Shown here: one piece after another, positions 39,001 through 50,958 of the stretch
Numbering within the stretch: the first letter of the stretch is position 1
Layout: each line of letters opens with the position of its first letter
Assembly: GCA_900088475.1 (NCBI GenBank)
Contig: FLMG01004242.1
Location: forward strand, 34,942 to 98,941
DNA: 64,000 nt
DNA from: Hyphochytrium catenoides
Taxonomy: Eukaryota; Sar; Hyphochytriomycetes; Hyphochytriales; Hyphochytriaceae
Reading direction: 5' to 3'
Program-made: the position numbers and the translations under genes
The notes under the pieces: generated by a model
The model's input: only the letters and a program-made list of their open reading frames with translations
Told to the model about the DNA's origin: nothing
The model's database searches: none

Positions 39001-42000
39001 CCATAACGTTAGCCATTCAAGGAACAGAGGAACTCAGGTATCTCCTTTACCTTCAGGTTCAACGCTTGAGTGGCCGTGACGTAGATTCTATCAGTTAGCG
39101 GTGTGATAACCAGACGCGGACCATTCCCTAGATACTCATAATCATAAGGTACGGTCGCGTCTGCGATACGGATTTGAGCTCGCTCTCCATTGTCGCCTCT
39201 CAAGAGAGGGTCACGGTCGGTAAAGCTTCCACTCGGAATCCGGAATTCCTTTTGGTAGATGACAAAGAAAGAAAGAGGAATGGAGATATGGCTAATGGTC
39301 AGTATAAACGAATGCGAACGTTGCTCTCAGATCCCCCACATATTGTGAGGATAAAAGGAGAGCGGAAGAAAGCCTACTTCAGATTTGAGATCTAGAAGCC
39401 ACGCAGCCCGGTCGGGGAGGCTACATCTCGTACGGGCAGAATCACATTGCCTCACCTGTTTGAGCTGACTCTGCCACTGGAAGGCTGAGGCCTCTGTGAC
39501 CCCTTCCCTTATCATCTTCTGCACGATATCTCTTGCATGAGCATCTATAGTAATCATGCACATCACTCTCTGCCTTTCCGACTTCGTTAGGTTGCTTTGT
39601 GTCAATCGAATAAGATCACTGAGCTGTTCGCACTGCTTCTCATTGTAAGTGATCAAGGCTCGCTTATCCCCTCCGGCTAATGTACGGAACGCATCTTCAA
39701 CCTAGAGGCGTGGAAGAGGTATCAGGACAAGAGATATGCGGCTAGGGACAGGCGGTCGCAGTCATGGTCCAAGGGAATACGATATTAACTGGCAAGTGAT
39801 AGCCAGAGCGATAAGAATAATGCGGCCGTCATGAAGATGGAAGATTGGCGAGCAGCACGATCTTTACCTCTTGGACATAGAAGATTGCGGAGACGAGCAG
39901 CACGATCTGTGCAGCATCTACTGGGTTTCCGTGCTCGTCAGCGTTCATCAACCACTTTGTACGCGAGAGGCGAGGGTAGGAGGCAATGGAACGCTTGACG
40001 TGCTGGAAAAGTGCGTTTTTCATGGCGTCGAGGACTGTCTGCATGTAAACCTCAACCTTTCCTTCAAGGACCACTGGTGGCTCAAAGGCTATGACCTGTT
40101 GCAAGAAGAAACGGATAGGGCTGAGAATGGTCGCAGAGGTGGAAAGCCTTACAGCAGCGCAAAGAGCTGGAATCAAGAGTAATCGATAAGTTAAGAAAGG
40201 TAAGAGAAGAGGACGTAAAAGTCATCATCCTTGGTGTGATACCCGAAAGGTAGAGTGACGAGCGAAGGGAAAAGAAGACAAAAGACGCGTAGCATGACCT
40301 TCTGGCAAACACGTCGCGAAGAAGCATGAAGCAGCTTGAAGAGGACTCAATAAGACGGAACACAAGAGAGAATCAGTTGTGTCTCATCACCCACCTCCTG
40401 TCCCACTCCAGCGATAAATCTGACTGCCTTTGGTCTCCCCTCAGGATGACCTTCCACCTTCTCCAACTCAAATGTCTTGGTGGCCAAGTAGATCTTTGGG
40501 ACATGCACCAAGATCTTCTCTGGATCTGAACCGTTACTAAGAACGTCCAGCAAGTCTGCCTCGGACATAAAATAATACCGAGGGAATTGCCGCCTACGGC
40601 CATCCAAGAAGTCCGCTAGACTCTTCTTGCATCTATGATAAAAAGGTAGGGGTTGACGAAACGTCAGCCACTGTGAGAGTTTCGGAATTAAGCGTAAGGA
40701 GGCCAAAGCGATGAAAGAGACAGCCGCACAAGAAGTCAAACAATAAGGCAAAAAATAAGAGAAAGGAGATAGATACAAAGGGAGAGAGAGCATCTTGATA
40801 AGAGACTTACATTTCAAGCTCCTTGATGATATTTTCGAGCAGCTTGTACAGCCCTTCGACATTGCAGGAGGCCTTGACATTCTTCGTCTCGTTCGCTTTT
40901 TGCAATACATCTTTCACTTGCCGGTCAATCCCTGATAGAGCCAATGAACGGAGAGGCAAGTCAGTAGCAGCTCCCATCACCGTATCCGTAAGCCCTAACT
41001 GGCAATCTATGCCAAAGCGGACTAGAATTCCTCCCCTAATAAAAATAGCACCCAAAGAAGCATTGCCCTTGGCTTAACCTTCTCGTTTGTCAGCTTTTTC
41101 AATCGTTGAATTCTCAACCGCTTCCTTTCTCGTTTGCCCGCACCTTCAAAGCGTACTGCGTCTTCTGGAAGCTCTCTTTTGACCTCCTCCGAGTGGATGA
41201 AAAGCGGTTCCAAGTAGCTCCACGTCCTTTGGATGTCCGTCAACAGCTGCAGGACCTCTGAAACATTACCCAGCGCCTTCTGCCAGGCGGAGACCTCGGT
41301 CTCAAACTGCTTGATATAACGAGAAGCAAGCATTCCCTGAACCTGCAGCTGGTCGTTCTCAAGCATCTCAAAGTCCTGGAAAGATTTGGATGGAATAAGG
41401 TAATGTGAGCACTAGTAGTAATGTGCCTACTAAGTTTGGATGTGAGAGGTCACAGAAAAGGTAATTGCTGCTACGCTGCAATTAAGGGATAACCATGGAA
41501 GGATAAGCCGGGGCTTCTAAGAAAAAGACAAGGATATAGGTAAGACTGCGATAAATCGAGTATTCTTCTTATTGGCTGCCCAATTCAAGCCTTCTGGTCT
41601 CCAGACGCTTACCTCCTCACTCATCTTCAGCAGCGGGACGTCTGTATCCTTGTAAGGCTCTACGACCCATTCTACCACGCTCCACGTCTCCTCCAATTTC
41701 TTCAGCTGCTGCTCCATCTTCTCTTCTTTCACTGCCTGATCCGTGATCTCTTCCACATCAGCAGAGAATTCGTGCAAGTTGAGATCGAGCAGGTCTCGGA
41801 GCTTCATGTCTGGGTTCTGAAGGAAAGTCATTGAGTCAACTGATGGCAATCTCAGTGGCGTTTTGCCTTACCTCCGTGGGCACGCTGAACTCCTTGTGCG
41901 TAGCTCTCATGAGCGCTTCCCAGTGTCTTCTCCTCATGCTGGGGTGATGTAGTACTTGGATGAGGGGACACGTGTTGAGAAAATCCTTGCAGGTCTTGTC

Positions 42001-45000
42001 GACCATCTTGTAGGCGTCACTCCACCGGATATCTTTGTGGAGACCCTTGATCTGAACAAGCGACCATGTCAGCAGAGGTACCAGGAACGCCATCTTGTCT
42101 ATGTAGAAGGTCAAGGAGAACAATCCAACAAGAGCAACAGAAAGAGGGAGAGAGGGAGGCAGGAAGAGAGAGACCCAAGGCACGGATAGCCGCGCGACTT
42201 CGTGGCTTGGTATATGTGAAGACTCTTCAAGTACACCTTCGAAAGAGAACGGTCCCGAACAGTTTAGTTGAGAACGGGAGTAATAACAGCTAACCTGCTT
42301 CATTAAGTTCTTCGCTTCCTCTTCCAGCGCGCCGGCATCCACCTCCGACCAAAGCATCGCCTTCGAGACTTCAATATAGTTCTGCGTATTCTCGGCCACT
42401 TCCCACATAGTCTTTGAGGGCGCACAGACCAATATTCAGTGAGCGAAGGCACAATCGTTAGTGGTCATGGAGAAAGTACGGGAACTGTTTAGCCTTTTAC
42501 GATATGATGATGGAGAAGAGGAGAAGTAATGCTGCAATCAAAGGTAGTGAACGCTAATTCGTAGAGTAGTAGAGCCTGGAAAGTAGAGCGACGGATGAAG
42601 GACAACATGTAAAAGTGGCAGTTCCACCTGAAGGTACTCCATTTGCGCCTTCATGTCCTGCAGGATCTGGTTGCTTTCCGCCATGTGCTGAGGATAGTTA
42701 AACATCTTGCAAAGATGTGAATTCTCGTCCGCCACCTTTCGCTCCTTCTCCCAGACCTTTAGCTGGTTCGCTATTGCAGCGCGGGCTCCCTAGACAGAAG
42801 GTTAGGAAAAGATGAAAAAGAGACGCACACCCACAAAGAGGTACCGAGTAAGTCGAAGCGATCAGTTCAAAAGACAATACAAACGTAACCAGAGCCGACT
42901 CGGGAAGAGACGGCTACATTGTCGTCTTAGAGTCGTGTGGGGAGGAATGCCTTTCCCACATGGTTACACAAGAGAGAGTTTGGACAAGAAGTAAGGGCGG
43001 ACTACGGGGAGCAGCTGAGAGCAATCTTCTACCTTATGCCCACAGCTGTAGCTCCAGAATTCTAACTTCTTAAAGTTGTCGTACTTCTTCTTCATTTCTT
43101 CTCCGTACTTCTTGATCTTATCTTCAGTGTTCAGACTGTGAAGTTTCACATGCGGGACGATGGTGTTCTGAGTGACTGGGACTTGCTTTTGCACCTCCAA
43201 CCACTGAGATGAGACTGCCTCCAAGGCCGACATCTCTCTCTCTACCCCTATGCCTTGTTTTTTAATGTATCGAAGAGTAGCGTGGGTTGTGTCCAGGGCG
43301 TACTGGATCTTTGCTTTCCTTTCGTCCACACTGTAAAGAACTTCCTGAATCTACACATACAAGGAATCGCAGTTATTATAGCGTAGGAAGTCGGGAACAG
43401 AATGTGAGATGATCTCATCCTTAGGGGCAGAATAAACATCAACCAGCCACATCATGCAAATATATGGCAAAATCACCAATCAATTAGAGAGTAAAAGTAG
43501 CAATCTAAAGCATCCCCTATGATCAGAGCCATAACTATGCCAAGGTAAGCAGGAGAAACGCAGACTACGAGTAAGCAATAGACTTGAGGAAGCCGTCAAT
43601 CCTGTGAAGAAAGGAGAGGAGCGACGGTAACAACAGAAGAAGGCAATGGAGGAAGGCACATTTGCTCTTCACCTTGATTAACCCATGCAGATCATCATCG
43701 GCAAGGGTCTTCTTGAGCCCTCGAAGGCTGTTCGCGTTGTATTCCTTCGTTTCCTTGGTCACCTCCTTGATGTGAGAGATAAGGAGAGCGCCGTCCATCA
43801 TATTAAGCTCTCTATCCTTGTTCTCGTCGAAGGAAGGAAGGAAGGGAGACCCTCGAATCGGGCCTGCTACCCCGTTGAATGTACCCAGGAACTCAAGTTC
43901 AACCTTATAGTCTCCGGCCTTTAGAGGAGTATATGAGACAGCATAGGTTCCGTCCTCTTTGTCATCCAATTTGAAAGGCAAAGGATCTTTCTCCCCGGGG
44001 ACGGAGATTGTGATCTTGAACTCATCCCCTCCACAGTCTCTGTCGACGTCATCTTTATCCCTCATCTGGATGATAAATTGTGTTGGATAGCCAACCGCGC
44101 CGCCCTGTAGAAGAAGACGCCAGAAAGTGTTATACACACGAGATAAGTGGATAACAAAGAAAGCTTAGGATGAGAAGGTTATGGTTAAGGGAAAGAAAAG
44201 AAGCACTGTTGCAGCTGCGGCCTAAGGGACTGGCTGTAGAATACTCACTTTCAAAAGGCCAGGGCCAAATGCGACGCATTTAGATGCCTTAGATACAGCG
44301 TGGAACTTAAAGTCAGCCTTGCTGTTGGTCATTGTGTCGCCTGAAAGTATTGGGAATGCATTAGCGGTTGATACCTAGGAGTGGTACGAACATCGCGGAT
44401 GGAGCATGCCAACGTTTTATTCAAAGCTAGAACAAAGAGGGTAAAGAGAGCAGTCTTTCATGTCTCACCTTGCAATGACACCCTAACCTCTGCTGTGAGA
44501 GGTCCGTACTTGTCAAAGTTCGGCGTAGTAACGCTGATGGTGGTCGCATCCACAGCGGTCGCCTGTACATCAACGAAACCGCGAGCTACGGCGAACCTCA
44601 CCGTAGCAGGTCCAGGTGTGAAGTTCTGGCCCTGAATGGTTACCGCAGTGTTCCCTGTAACTGCACCAAGAGCAGGCATGACCTACGAGACGCAAGTCAG
44701 AGGAGAATAAGGTTGGCGAAGGAGAGCAAGCCGAGGATAGGATAGGACGATTAGCTAACTCAGCCGACGTATGTTTTGCCTACCGAAGTGATGCTGTACG
44801 GAGGGCCGACGATCTCTCCAACACTGAGTGCACATAGGTCGCCATACCAGCGATTAGCCCAGCCACCAAAGAGTAGTATGCGGTTTCCTATTATTGTTAT
44901 GGGAGACATAAAGCAAGTGCAGGAGGGACACTAAGTTCCGAAGGAGAGACGGGAGAGGATGAACAAGGAACCTCGATCATACCTTTCTTATCAAAAACCA

Positions 45001-46727
45001 ATTCCGTATCGGAACGTGCCTTCGGGGGCTCTCCAACAATCTTGTGAGAGCGCCAGGTCGCACCGGGATAGCAGTCGAGGGTGAGGATGTCATTTAAAAA
45101 AGTGCCTGCGAGAGATACATAACCACCGAGTGAGACCCTATTCCTCACCTTCTTTCCCGTTTCCACCTGTGCTGTCTACTTTGTGGCCCATTCTTACCTT
45201 GTGGCTGTGAGGACTCCGCAAGATCACCGCTGTTGCCTCCAAAGCAGAATATTTTCCAGTGTGGTACAGCCCAAACGCCAAGTGCCGCGTGGTTCCAGCG
45301 TGGCTCTTCAAACGCAGCTTGCTCTACCTTCGTCCATGTATGACCTTCAGCCGTGTCAAGGATGTACAAGTCCCTGATGTAAGGATCGTACAGCAAGAGA
45401 AAGAGTAATCGTGAGGAGGTACCCAGAGGAGATTCACAGGCCATGGCATCAGCAAACGAAAAGGATAAGCTTCCAAGGTCCACAGTCTATTATGGGATAC
45501 GAAGCCCACATAGGGGTCACATCTTGGGCTTTGGTTAAGGTTAGAAGAAAGGCAAAGCAATGGCAGAGGTCAAAGCTTTAAAAACTCTGAGGATCTCACT
45601 TGAACTGTTTCACGCTGTTCCATCCGCCAAAGACATAAAGCTTGTTCTCTACGAAGCAAGCCTTGTGCCCTGACCTGGGATCTGGTGCTTCACCCTAACG
45701 ATACGAAGAGAAAGATATTTCAGGCCTCTCCTTCTTGCTTCCCCAGCATCCTCTGCTGTGTCGCTCTGGGAACTATCTACATGGCCGCTGTACCAGTCTC
45801 GTCTCGCTCAAACATATCACTCACCGTGGCGTTTATTTGCTCCCATGTCCAGGTCTTGACGTCTAATGTGTGCACATCGTTAAAGTCCTTCCGTCCGTAT
45901 CCAGTGCCCCCGTAGCCTCCAAAGATGTAAAGTTTGGTCCCCAAAAGTGATGCAGAATGCGAGCCGCGAGGAATAGGGAGGTTAGCCCAGTTTCCTTTCT
46001 TGGCAGGCGGTGGCTGCGACCAAGATTTTTCCTTATCGGCAGTGTCCAGCAGCCAGACATCTAGGTTTGGGGTTTAGTACCAGAGATTCGTTAGAATATG
46101 TAGACTGGATTACTCGGAGGAGGAAATCGACCATCTAAATATCGAGACAAAGAGGTCTAAGATGAATGGGTCTGAGTCTGACTGAGATTGCCTTTGAAAA
46201 GGCAAAGGCGATAGCACCCTCACCATTTAGGCGTGAGTCTTTGGTAAAGCCTCCAAAGATTAGGATTTTCCTGTTGTTTATGGCGGTGGCGGTGTGTCTC
46301 CATCGTCCTGGGGGCATCTTCTCAGGCGGCCCGCATGATCGCGAGAAGTTTGTCCACGTCAAATCTAGCGAGGCAGCGGAGTAGAGCAAAGCATTTAGAT
46401 CTACGCGCTTAGGCCTAAGCGTTATCCTTATCTGTCTTTCCCAGCAAGGCCAGCGGAAACATATTTCTTCCTTCTTTCGTCTCTTCTTCTCCTCTTCTGT
46501 TCCACATTATCATGAAAGGGGGTCATAGAAAAGTACTCACCAGCTAAAGATAGACGGTACAGGTCATTTGTGGGGCCTGGAGGGTGAGAGTGCTCACATC
46601 CGCCAAAGAGATACGCATACTGCTGGCCACCCTGTCCCTCTTCAATGACCGTGAAGGTATGGCCTGATCGACGGTTTGGTTGATCTCCCTTCCCCTCCAC
46701 CTGCTCCCATCGCATCTCGATCTCCAA
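23752..46727 (-). CDS. Axonemal dynein heavy chain with kelch/IPT/filamin N-terminus (outer-arm alpha type)
   Basis: One gene of about 23 kb with dozens of short introns, ending at a TAG at 23754-23752 (C-terminus AAIIFQEDD). From N to C it encodes a kelch propeller, IPT and filamin-like Ig domains, the tail and linker, six AAA modules with the stalk between AAA4 and AAA5, and the C-terminal domain ([19 protein letters not shown]). Four P-loops are visible: AAA1 [13 protein letters not shown] (about 38960-38925), AAA2 [10 protein letters not shown] (about 37121-37092), AAA3 [12 protein letters not shown] (about 35505-35465) and AAA4 [12 protein letters not shown] (about 33360-33325). Kelch plus Ig-like domains at the N-terminus are known from the Chlamydomonas outer-arm alpha heavy chain. 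The protein should drive microtubule sliding in the axoneme. The start is uncertain: a kelch-frame ATG lies at about 46715, or an upstream exon begins ATGAAGACC at 46936. A gap (about 33948-34000) removes part of an exon between AAA3 and AAA4. Confidence 0.93.
30010..31950 (-). other. Dynein stalk coiled coil and microtubule-binding domain
   Basis: The first stalk strand is read at about 31760-31545 ([20 protein letters not shown] onward) and 31450-31280 ([20 protein letters not shown]). The conserved segment [19 protein letters not shown] lies at about 31125-31065. The microtubule-binding part continues through about 30820-30470 ([40 protein letters not shown]). The returning strand is [20 protein letters not shown] at about 30260-30200. 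This coiled coil, binding domain, coiled coil order between AAA4 and AAA5 is diagnostic of dynein heavy chains. Confidence 0.85.
32240..38975 (-). other. Dynein AAA1 to AAA4 modules
   Basis: AAA1 has the P-loop and [15 protein letters not shown], then [20 protein letters not shown] and [20 protein letters not shown] (about 38500-38290). AAA2 has [32 protein letters not shown] (about 36720-36655) and [16 protein letters not shown]3 has [12 protein letters not shown] and [20 protein letters not shown] (about 34985-34925). AAA4 has [28 protein letters not shown] and [23 protein letters not shown]1, the main ATPase site, keeps its Walker A and the WGCFDEFN Walker B region, so the motor looks functional. 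The run of N at about 33948-34000 falls after FVRLWLHES and deletes about 18 codons of known sequence. Confidence 0.88.
38975..43330 (-). other. Dynein tail and linker region
   Basis: The helical tail and linker are spread over many short exons. Recognisable conserved linker pieces are [20 protein letters not shown] (about 41695-41635), [20 protein letters not shown] (about 41240-41180), [20 protein letters not shown] (about 40590-40530) and FQWQSQLKQ (about 39490-39465), which leads into AAA1. These match the order in other heavy chains. Some coiled-coil-like stretches occur near 43100-43330. Confidence 0.8.
43830..46727 (-). other. Dynein N-terminal region: kelch propeller, IPT and filamin-type domains
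   Basis: About six kelch-like blades can be read on the minus strand: [13 protein letters not shown] with YAYLFGG (about 46690-46590), [20 protein letters not shown] (about 46320-46240), [20 protein letters not shown] (about 45980-45900), [18 protein letters not shown] (about 45680-45610), [11 protein letters not shown] with IFCFGG (about 45300-45225), and a final [11 protein letters not shown] blade near 44880-44840. An IPT/TIG-like domain follows ([20 protein letters not shown], about 44660-44590). Next comes a filamin-type Ig repeat ([20 protein letters not shown], about 43955-43890). In Chlamydomonas this type of N-terminal extension belongs to the outer-arm alpha chain and contacts neighbouring axonemal parts; that role here is inferred. 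Confidence 0.85.
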
Positions 46728-46939
46728 GCCATATCCAACCGGCTAAACAAGGGAAGAGTCACAGAACCGGGAATAGGAACATGGTTTACAGGAGAGGAGG
46801 GTGAAGCAATGAGTACAGATAAGGAAGGGCCAAATGAGTGCTCAGCTTCATAGAGCAAAACGTAGCAATGCCTTAACATCATAGTCTTACCATCTTCAGG
46901 GACTTTCTCCCTCCTCCAGAGATCCAAGGTCTTCAACCG

Positions 46940-47703
46940 TTATCTTAGCCAATATCCAGGGCTACGCAACTGGATACACCACTAAAGCGCACAATCGGTA
47001 GACCCAGCTTCAGCCAGCATGTGGCGACGTGGGAACCGGGGTCTGCCTCCTGGATGAGCGGAATGCTCCTCAGTAGAGCTAGTGGGGGTCCAGAGTGCCT
47101 CCGAAGGAGCTAGTGAAGACAATGCCCCGGCTATGAATTTCTGGTTGTGCAGCCGGCCTCTAAGACAAGAGGCGAAATGATCCTACCTTGACCGCTATCT
47201 TGACCCCATTGCCGCTTCTCTTCTCTCTCTCTCACGGTCGCAATGCTCTCTCAGTTCTTGCTTGGGTCTGTGCGACGGGCGTCCGGAGGCTGCAGTGGTC
47301 CAACTGATGAGGGAAGCGAACCGACAGTCGCGAAGAGGCATGCCACCTCCTACTCGTCCTTAGAGCTACTTGGCCCCACCCACTCTACCTCTTACCGCCT
47401 TCTTTTCATTGGAGTTATCAATAGCTCGTAACGACATCCGCTTTACAGTAGTTATCTCAGAGAATTGATTCCAGTAATCATTTATAGAGATACCCAAACC
47501 GTATCGTGGTTGGTTTCCTCCCCAACAGGCCCAAGCACAGTTCTATAGAAATGCACCAGCTTCGAAGAGCCATCTTGAGCTTCGGCAGCTCGGCAGCTTC
47601 TGCCCGCGGCGCATCACATAGGTTGGATGCGCAACAGTAGGACTTATACTGCGGTTGACATATCTACGCTTGGCCGCTGACTATGAACTCCACTGACAAA
47701 GCT
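46940..47703. other. Intergenic between ARPC1 and dynein
   Basis: About 760 bases between two minus-strand genes; it presumably carries the dynein promoter and the ARPC1 3' end. No other feature was recognised. Confidence 0.45.
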
Positions 47704-49672
47704 TTACAATAAGTCTGCCAGACGCCAGATGACCAAGCGACCGTCCAAAGCTGACAGGATAATAAGTTAGAAGAGGGTAGAGGGTTATGCAAGGGAAGGG
47801 TGGCAGGGGGTACACATCATAAAGAAGGTGCTTACATGTGGTGCTGAGCTCTGTCAGGTTATGGCCTTGCTTAGCATAGACTTGCAAATCTGCGATGAGG
47901 TTCTCGTGTTTTCTAAAGTATGGAAACGTGTAAGACAACATGTAAGACACGGTGTCAGGTTGTTTCATCTCACGTTGAAATAGCAGAGTCAGCCTGGGCC
48001 TCATCAGCCGTGACACCTCGGGTTACCTTGGCCGCGAATATATTTCTGGCTGCGTGAGGATAGGTTAGTGCTATGAAGGGTTGCGTAGCCAGTCCCAGAG
48101 CGTCAGGGGCAAGAGTAGGTCTACAGAAGGAAGTCGTCGTTGGGTTCCATACCAGCATTAAAGCCTGACTCTCGTCTTGACTGGTTCGCGCTTGAAGCCA
48201 CAGTCTTGCGATCCAAAAAGGTGGAGAATTGCCTGATATATCGTAAGAATCAACGACTCAACCCTAGCATACTAACCGGGACCTACCAATATTGACCATT
48301 AAATGTAAAAAGTGCCGGATTGAAGTCATGGCCCGCTCCCACTACCTTATCCTCCGTGATGAAGTTCAAGGTCAGCAATGGCAGCATCCTGAAGCGAATA
48401 TTCTATGCCAATAGGTGGGTGCATTAATTGCAAGGTAGTGAGATGAGAATCAGCGGGCAATAGGTCTTCCAGTAAGACTCACATAAGCTACAGGAGCCTG
48501 ACCCGGGGAAGAAAAGTGTGCCACAGTTAGGGAGGAGTCATGCCCTAGAAAGAGCTACGTTCAGCGGTCTGTTAAAATACAAGGCAGATCAGTACTGCAC
48601 TTACCTGCAAATGCCAATCGCTGACCCGATGGTGACCAGTTAACAGCCTCAATCCAACCCTACATGGCCGCAGCGAGGAGAGAGAATAGAAAGATTAGTA
48701 AGAGGAAGATAACAGCCATGAGGATGGCAGACCTTGCAGTCAAACTCCGCTAACAACTCTCCAAACGGGTATGCTTGCCCGAAAGGTCCCCCATCCGGCT
48801 TTGTATCAACTTCCTCAATGTAGGCTGAGAAGACTCGCGCCTGGAAGTCACAACCCCCCGTAGCAATGAGCTGACTATTAGGATGCCAGGCGACATCTAG
48901 CACCCTGCTCGGTAAAGGTGACCCGGTTAATTGCCACTAATACCTTTGGGCTCTAAGCAGCTCCACTTACGTCGATTTATGTTTCTTAATCATCTTGCTA
49001 ATCCACCAGTCATTCGAAGGTTCATAATGGCACACTGGTACCTTCTTTGCACCGCTGGCGACAGCAAACTTTGTCCCTAGGCATTTCAGGACCTTTAGAA
49101 TACCCTGTGACAATCAGTGGCCTATATTCGGACCCTGAGATTTAAAGCTTACCGTCAGGAGACCATCGAACCTTCATGGCAGCACGGGTGATGCGCAACA
49201 CCACCAGCGAGGGCTTCCAATTATTGGCTTTGTCAAGGGTCCAGACGAAGGCGTTCCGATCATGTGAACAGGACACTATCTTGTTTGTGACAGGTGACCA
49301 ATCAATGCTACTCACTGTCATATCGTGCTAGTTATACCGAGAAGATTAGTTATGGACAGCAGAATGCATTTGGACCAAACGCAGTGGTAATGAAGACATC
49401 TAGGAATCTGTGCAATGTAGGGTTGGCTAGCATTCACCTCGTCTAAGATCCAAGCCTTCTTCCACGAGTTTACGTCTGGACTTCGGCATCCAGTGTAGAT
49501 CCAGATCTGATTATTGTTCGGGCAGACAGCCAACACTGTAGACCGGATGTGCAGCAGCAAGATCATTGGAACAAGCAAGCAGCCCAGTGAGGGGTTGAAG
49601 CGCCTTACTTGACTTATCCGCATTCCAAGCATGGCATGTGATGCCTTCTGGCGTTAAGTGATAGAGTGACAT
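47704..49672 (-). CDS. ARPC1: Arp2/3 complex WD40 subunit 1 (ARPC1)
   Basis: Start ATG at 49672 ([20 protein letters not shown]), stop TAA at 47706-47704 ([15 protein letters not shown]). About ten exons splice at GT-AG borders. Diagnostic pieces, in order: [14 protein letters not shown] (human ARPC1 IAICPNNHEVHIY), [20 protein letters not shown] with [46 protein letters not shown] with [31 protein letters not shown] with [32 protein letters not shown], and [20 protein letters not shown]. These are the successive WD repeats of the ARPC1 propeller. ARPC1 holds the seven-subunit Arp2/3 complex together and helps nucleate branched actin. All main repeats appear intact, so this is the working copy. 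Its middle and 5' flank are duplicated at about 52965-53830 and, in part, near 56300. Confidence 0.93.
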
Positions 49673-50180
49673 TCTCCACTTTCCAATCTTGTTTCACAAC
49701 AGGGTTCTAAGATAGACAAACTTGCTCAGCCTGCTGTCAAGCTATAATCTTTGAGCTATCACAGACTCTACTACAAACGTTAACCCTTTCCAACGATGCG
49801 GAGGATCAGCGGAAGCACAAGGGCTAGCTGTGGAAGTTGAGAACTGGACAGCAGGCGCAGATTCCAGGCGTCCGACGGCAATAAAAACTGCTTCGCTGTC
49901 TGGAAGCTTCATCATTGAGAAACGAACACTCTCTGCGCAGGATTCCATAATGCCGTTAGCAGCTTCAAAGAAGTCAGGATACTACAGTAGCCGGTACCGG
50001 ACATGTACAGTAAAGCCCCCCCTTTTCCCATATTGCTGGTATTCTGATTGCTGATTGCTGTACATTATTCTTAATCCTGCTGTTCCATTATTACGAATAG
50101 ATAAAAGATATGGACTGAAGTTCCAAGGATCTCACTGAACGCGAAAGTTGAGCCGCGCCACCGTCAACAGGGCCAACTCC
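49673..50180. repeat. ARPC1 5' flank, source of dispersed copies
   Basis: This is the upstream region of ARPC1. The segment about 49700-49960 recurs at about 53560-53830, and about 49845-50120 recurs in diverged form at about 56260-56510. A small triplicated word (ctgattgctgattgctg) lies near 50045-50060. It probably contains the ARPC1 promoter. Confidence 0.6.
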
Positions 50181-50958
50181 CTACTTCCAGCGACAGCAAA
50201 AGAAGCACCATCCTGGGTTCCAAGTGCAAGAGACGAAGCTGGCCCTCCTTTCAGCCTTCTCCTGGTTGTTGTCGTAGCCCATTCGCCCTCGCCTCACTTT
50301 TAGTTTCACCGTCTTATCATCTAACCGGTGGGCGAGGTCTCTAGCTCCTGTGTGCTTTAAGGGTACTGCCTGTTGGCAAAGCCGATCGTATGACCTTTCG
50401 GCATATAACACTCTCTTCCAGAAAAAGGCGTCATCATCTTCCCTCTCGTGAAAGGAAGGAGGACGCATCTCTGCCAGACGCATCCAGATGTCCTGACCTA
50501 GTGCCTCATCCAACGCAGTGGCGTCGTGAAAGTCAACAAAGTCCTCCAGGTCAGCCCGATCCCTAGCTTCAGCCAATGGGCGTCGAAGCTCCAGATCGGC
50601 AAGGCAATACTGCGGAAGCTTCTCTCCTGCTGTCTGCTGAAAGTTCTTGCATCGTTCTCGTGCATCTGCCTTATCCTCAAGCCCTTCCCAATCCTTAATG
50701 GTCCAGGATGCATACTTGATGAACCCGTACTGGCAAAATAGATATTTAGCAAAAGGCTGGGACCCCTCCATCCGGGGTAAACCGGAAAGGTGAGTACGAC
50801 GTGCCAGCATAAGATCGCTGGGTTAGAGTTCCGTTCTTAAGCACGGAGAAGTTCCGGACAGACTTGAGAAGGTCAGGTTGATCCAAATCAAGCTCTGGGT
50901 AAGAGCCTTCAGCAGTGAGGTCAAAGCATCTCGCCAAATAGCTGAGATGAGTCTGCAT
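50181..50958 (-). CDS. Unassigned open reading frame(s), possible two-exon gene
   Basis: Two overlapping minus-strand frames look protein-like. One from 50958 reads MQTHLSYLARCFDLTAEGSY and ELDLDQPDLLKSVRNFSVLK. The other, 50810-50181, reads KYLFCQYGFIKYASWTIKDW, then FHDATALDEALGQDIWMRLA and DDAFFWKRVLYAERSYDRLC. An intron between them is likely, but no GT-AG pair that keeps the frame was found. The second part is acidic, helical and about 200 codons long. No family was recognised. It lies beside Helitron relics, so it could be element-derived, but the sequence gives no proof. Confidence 0.4.
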
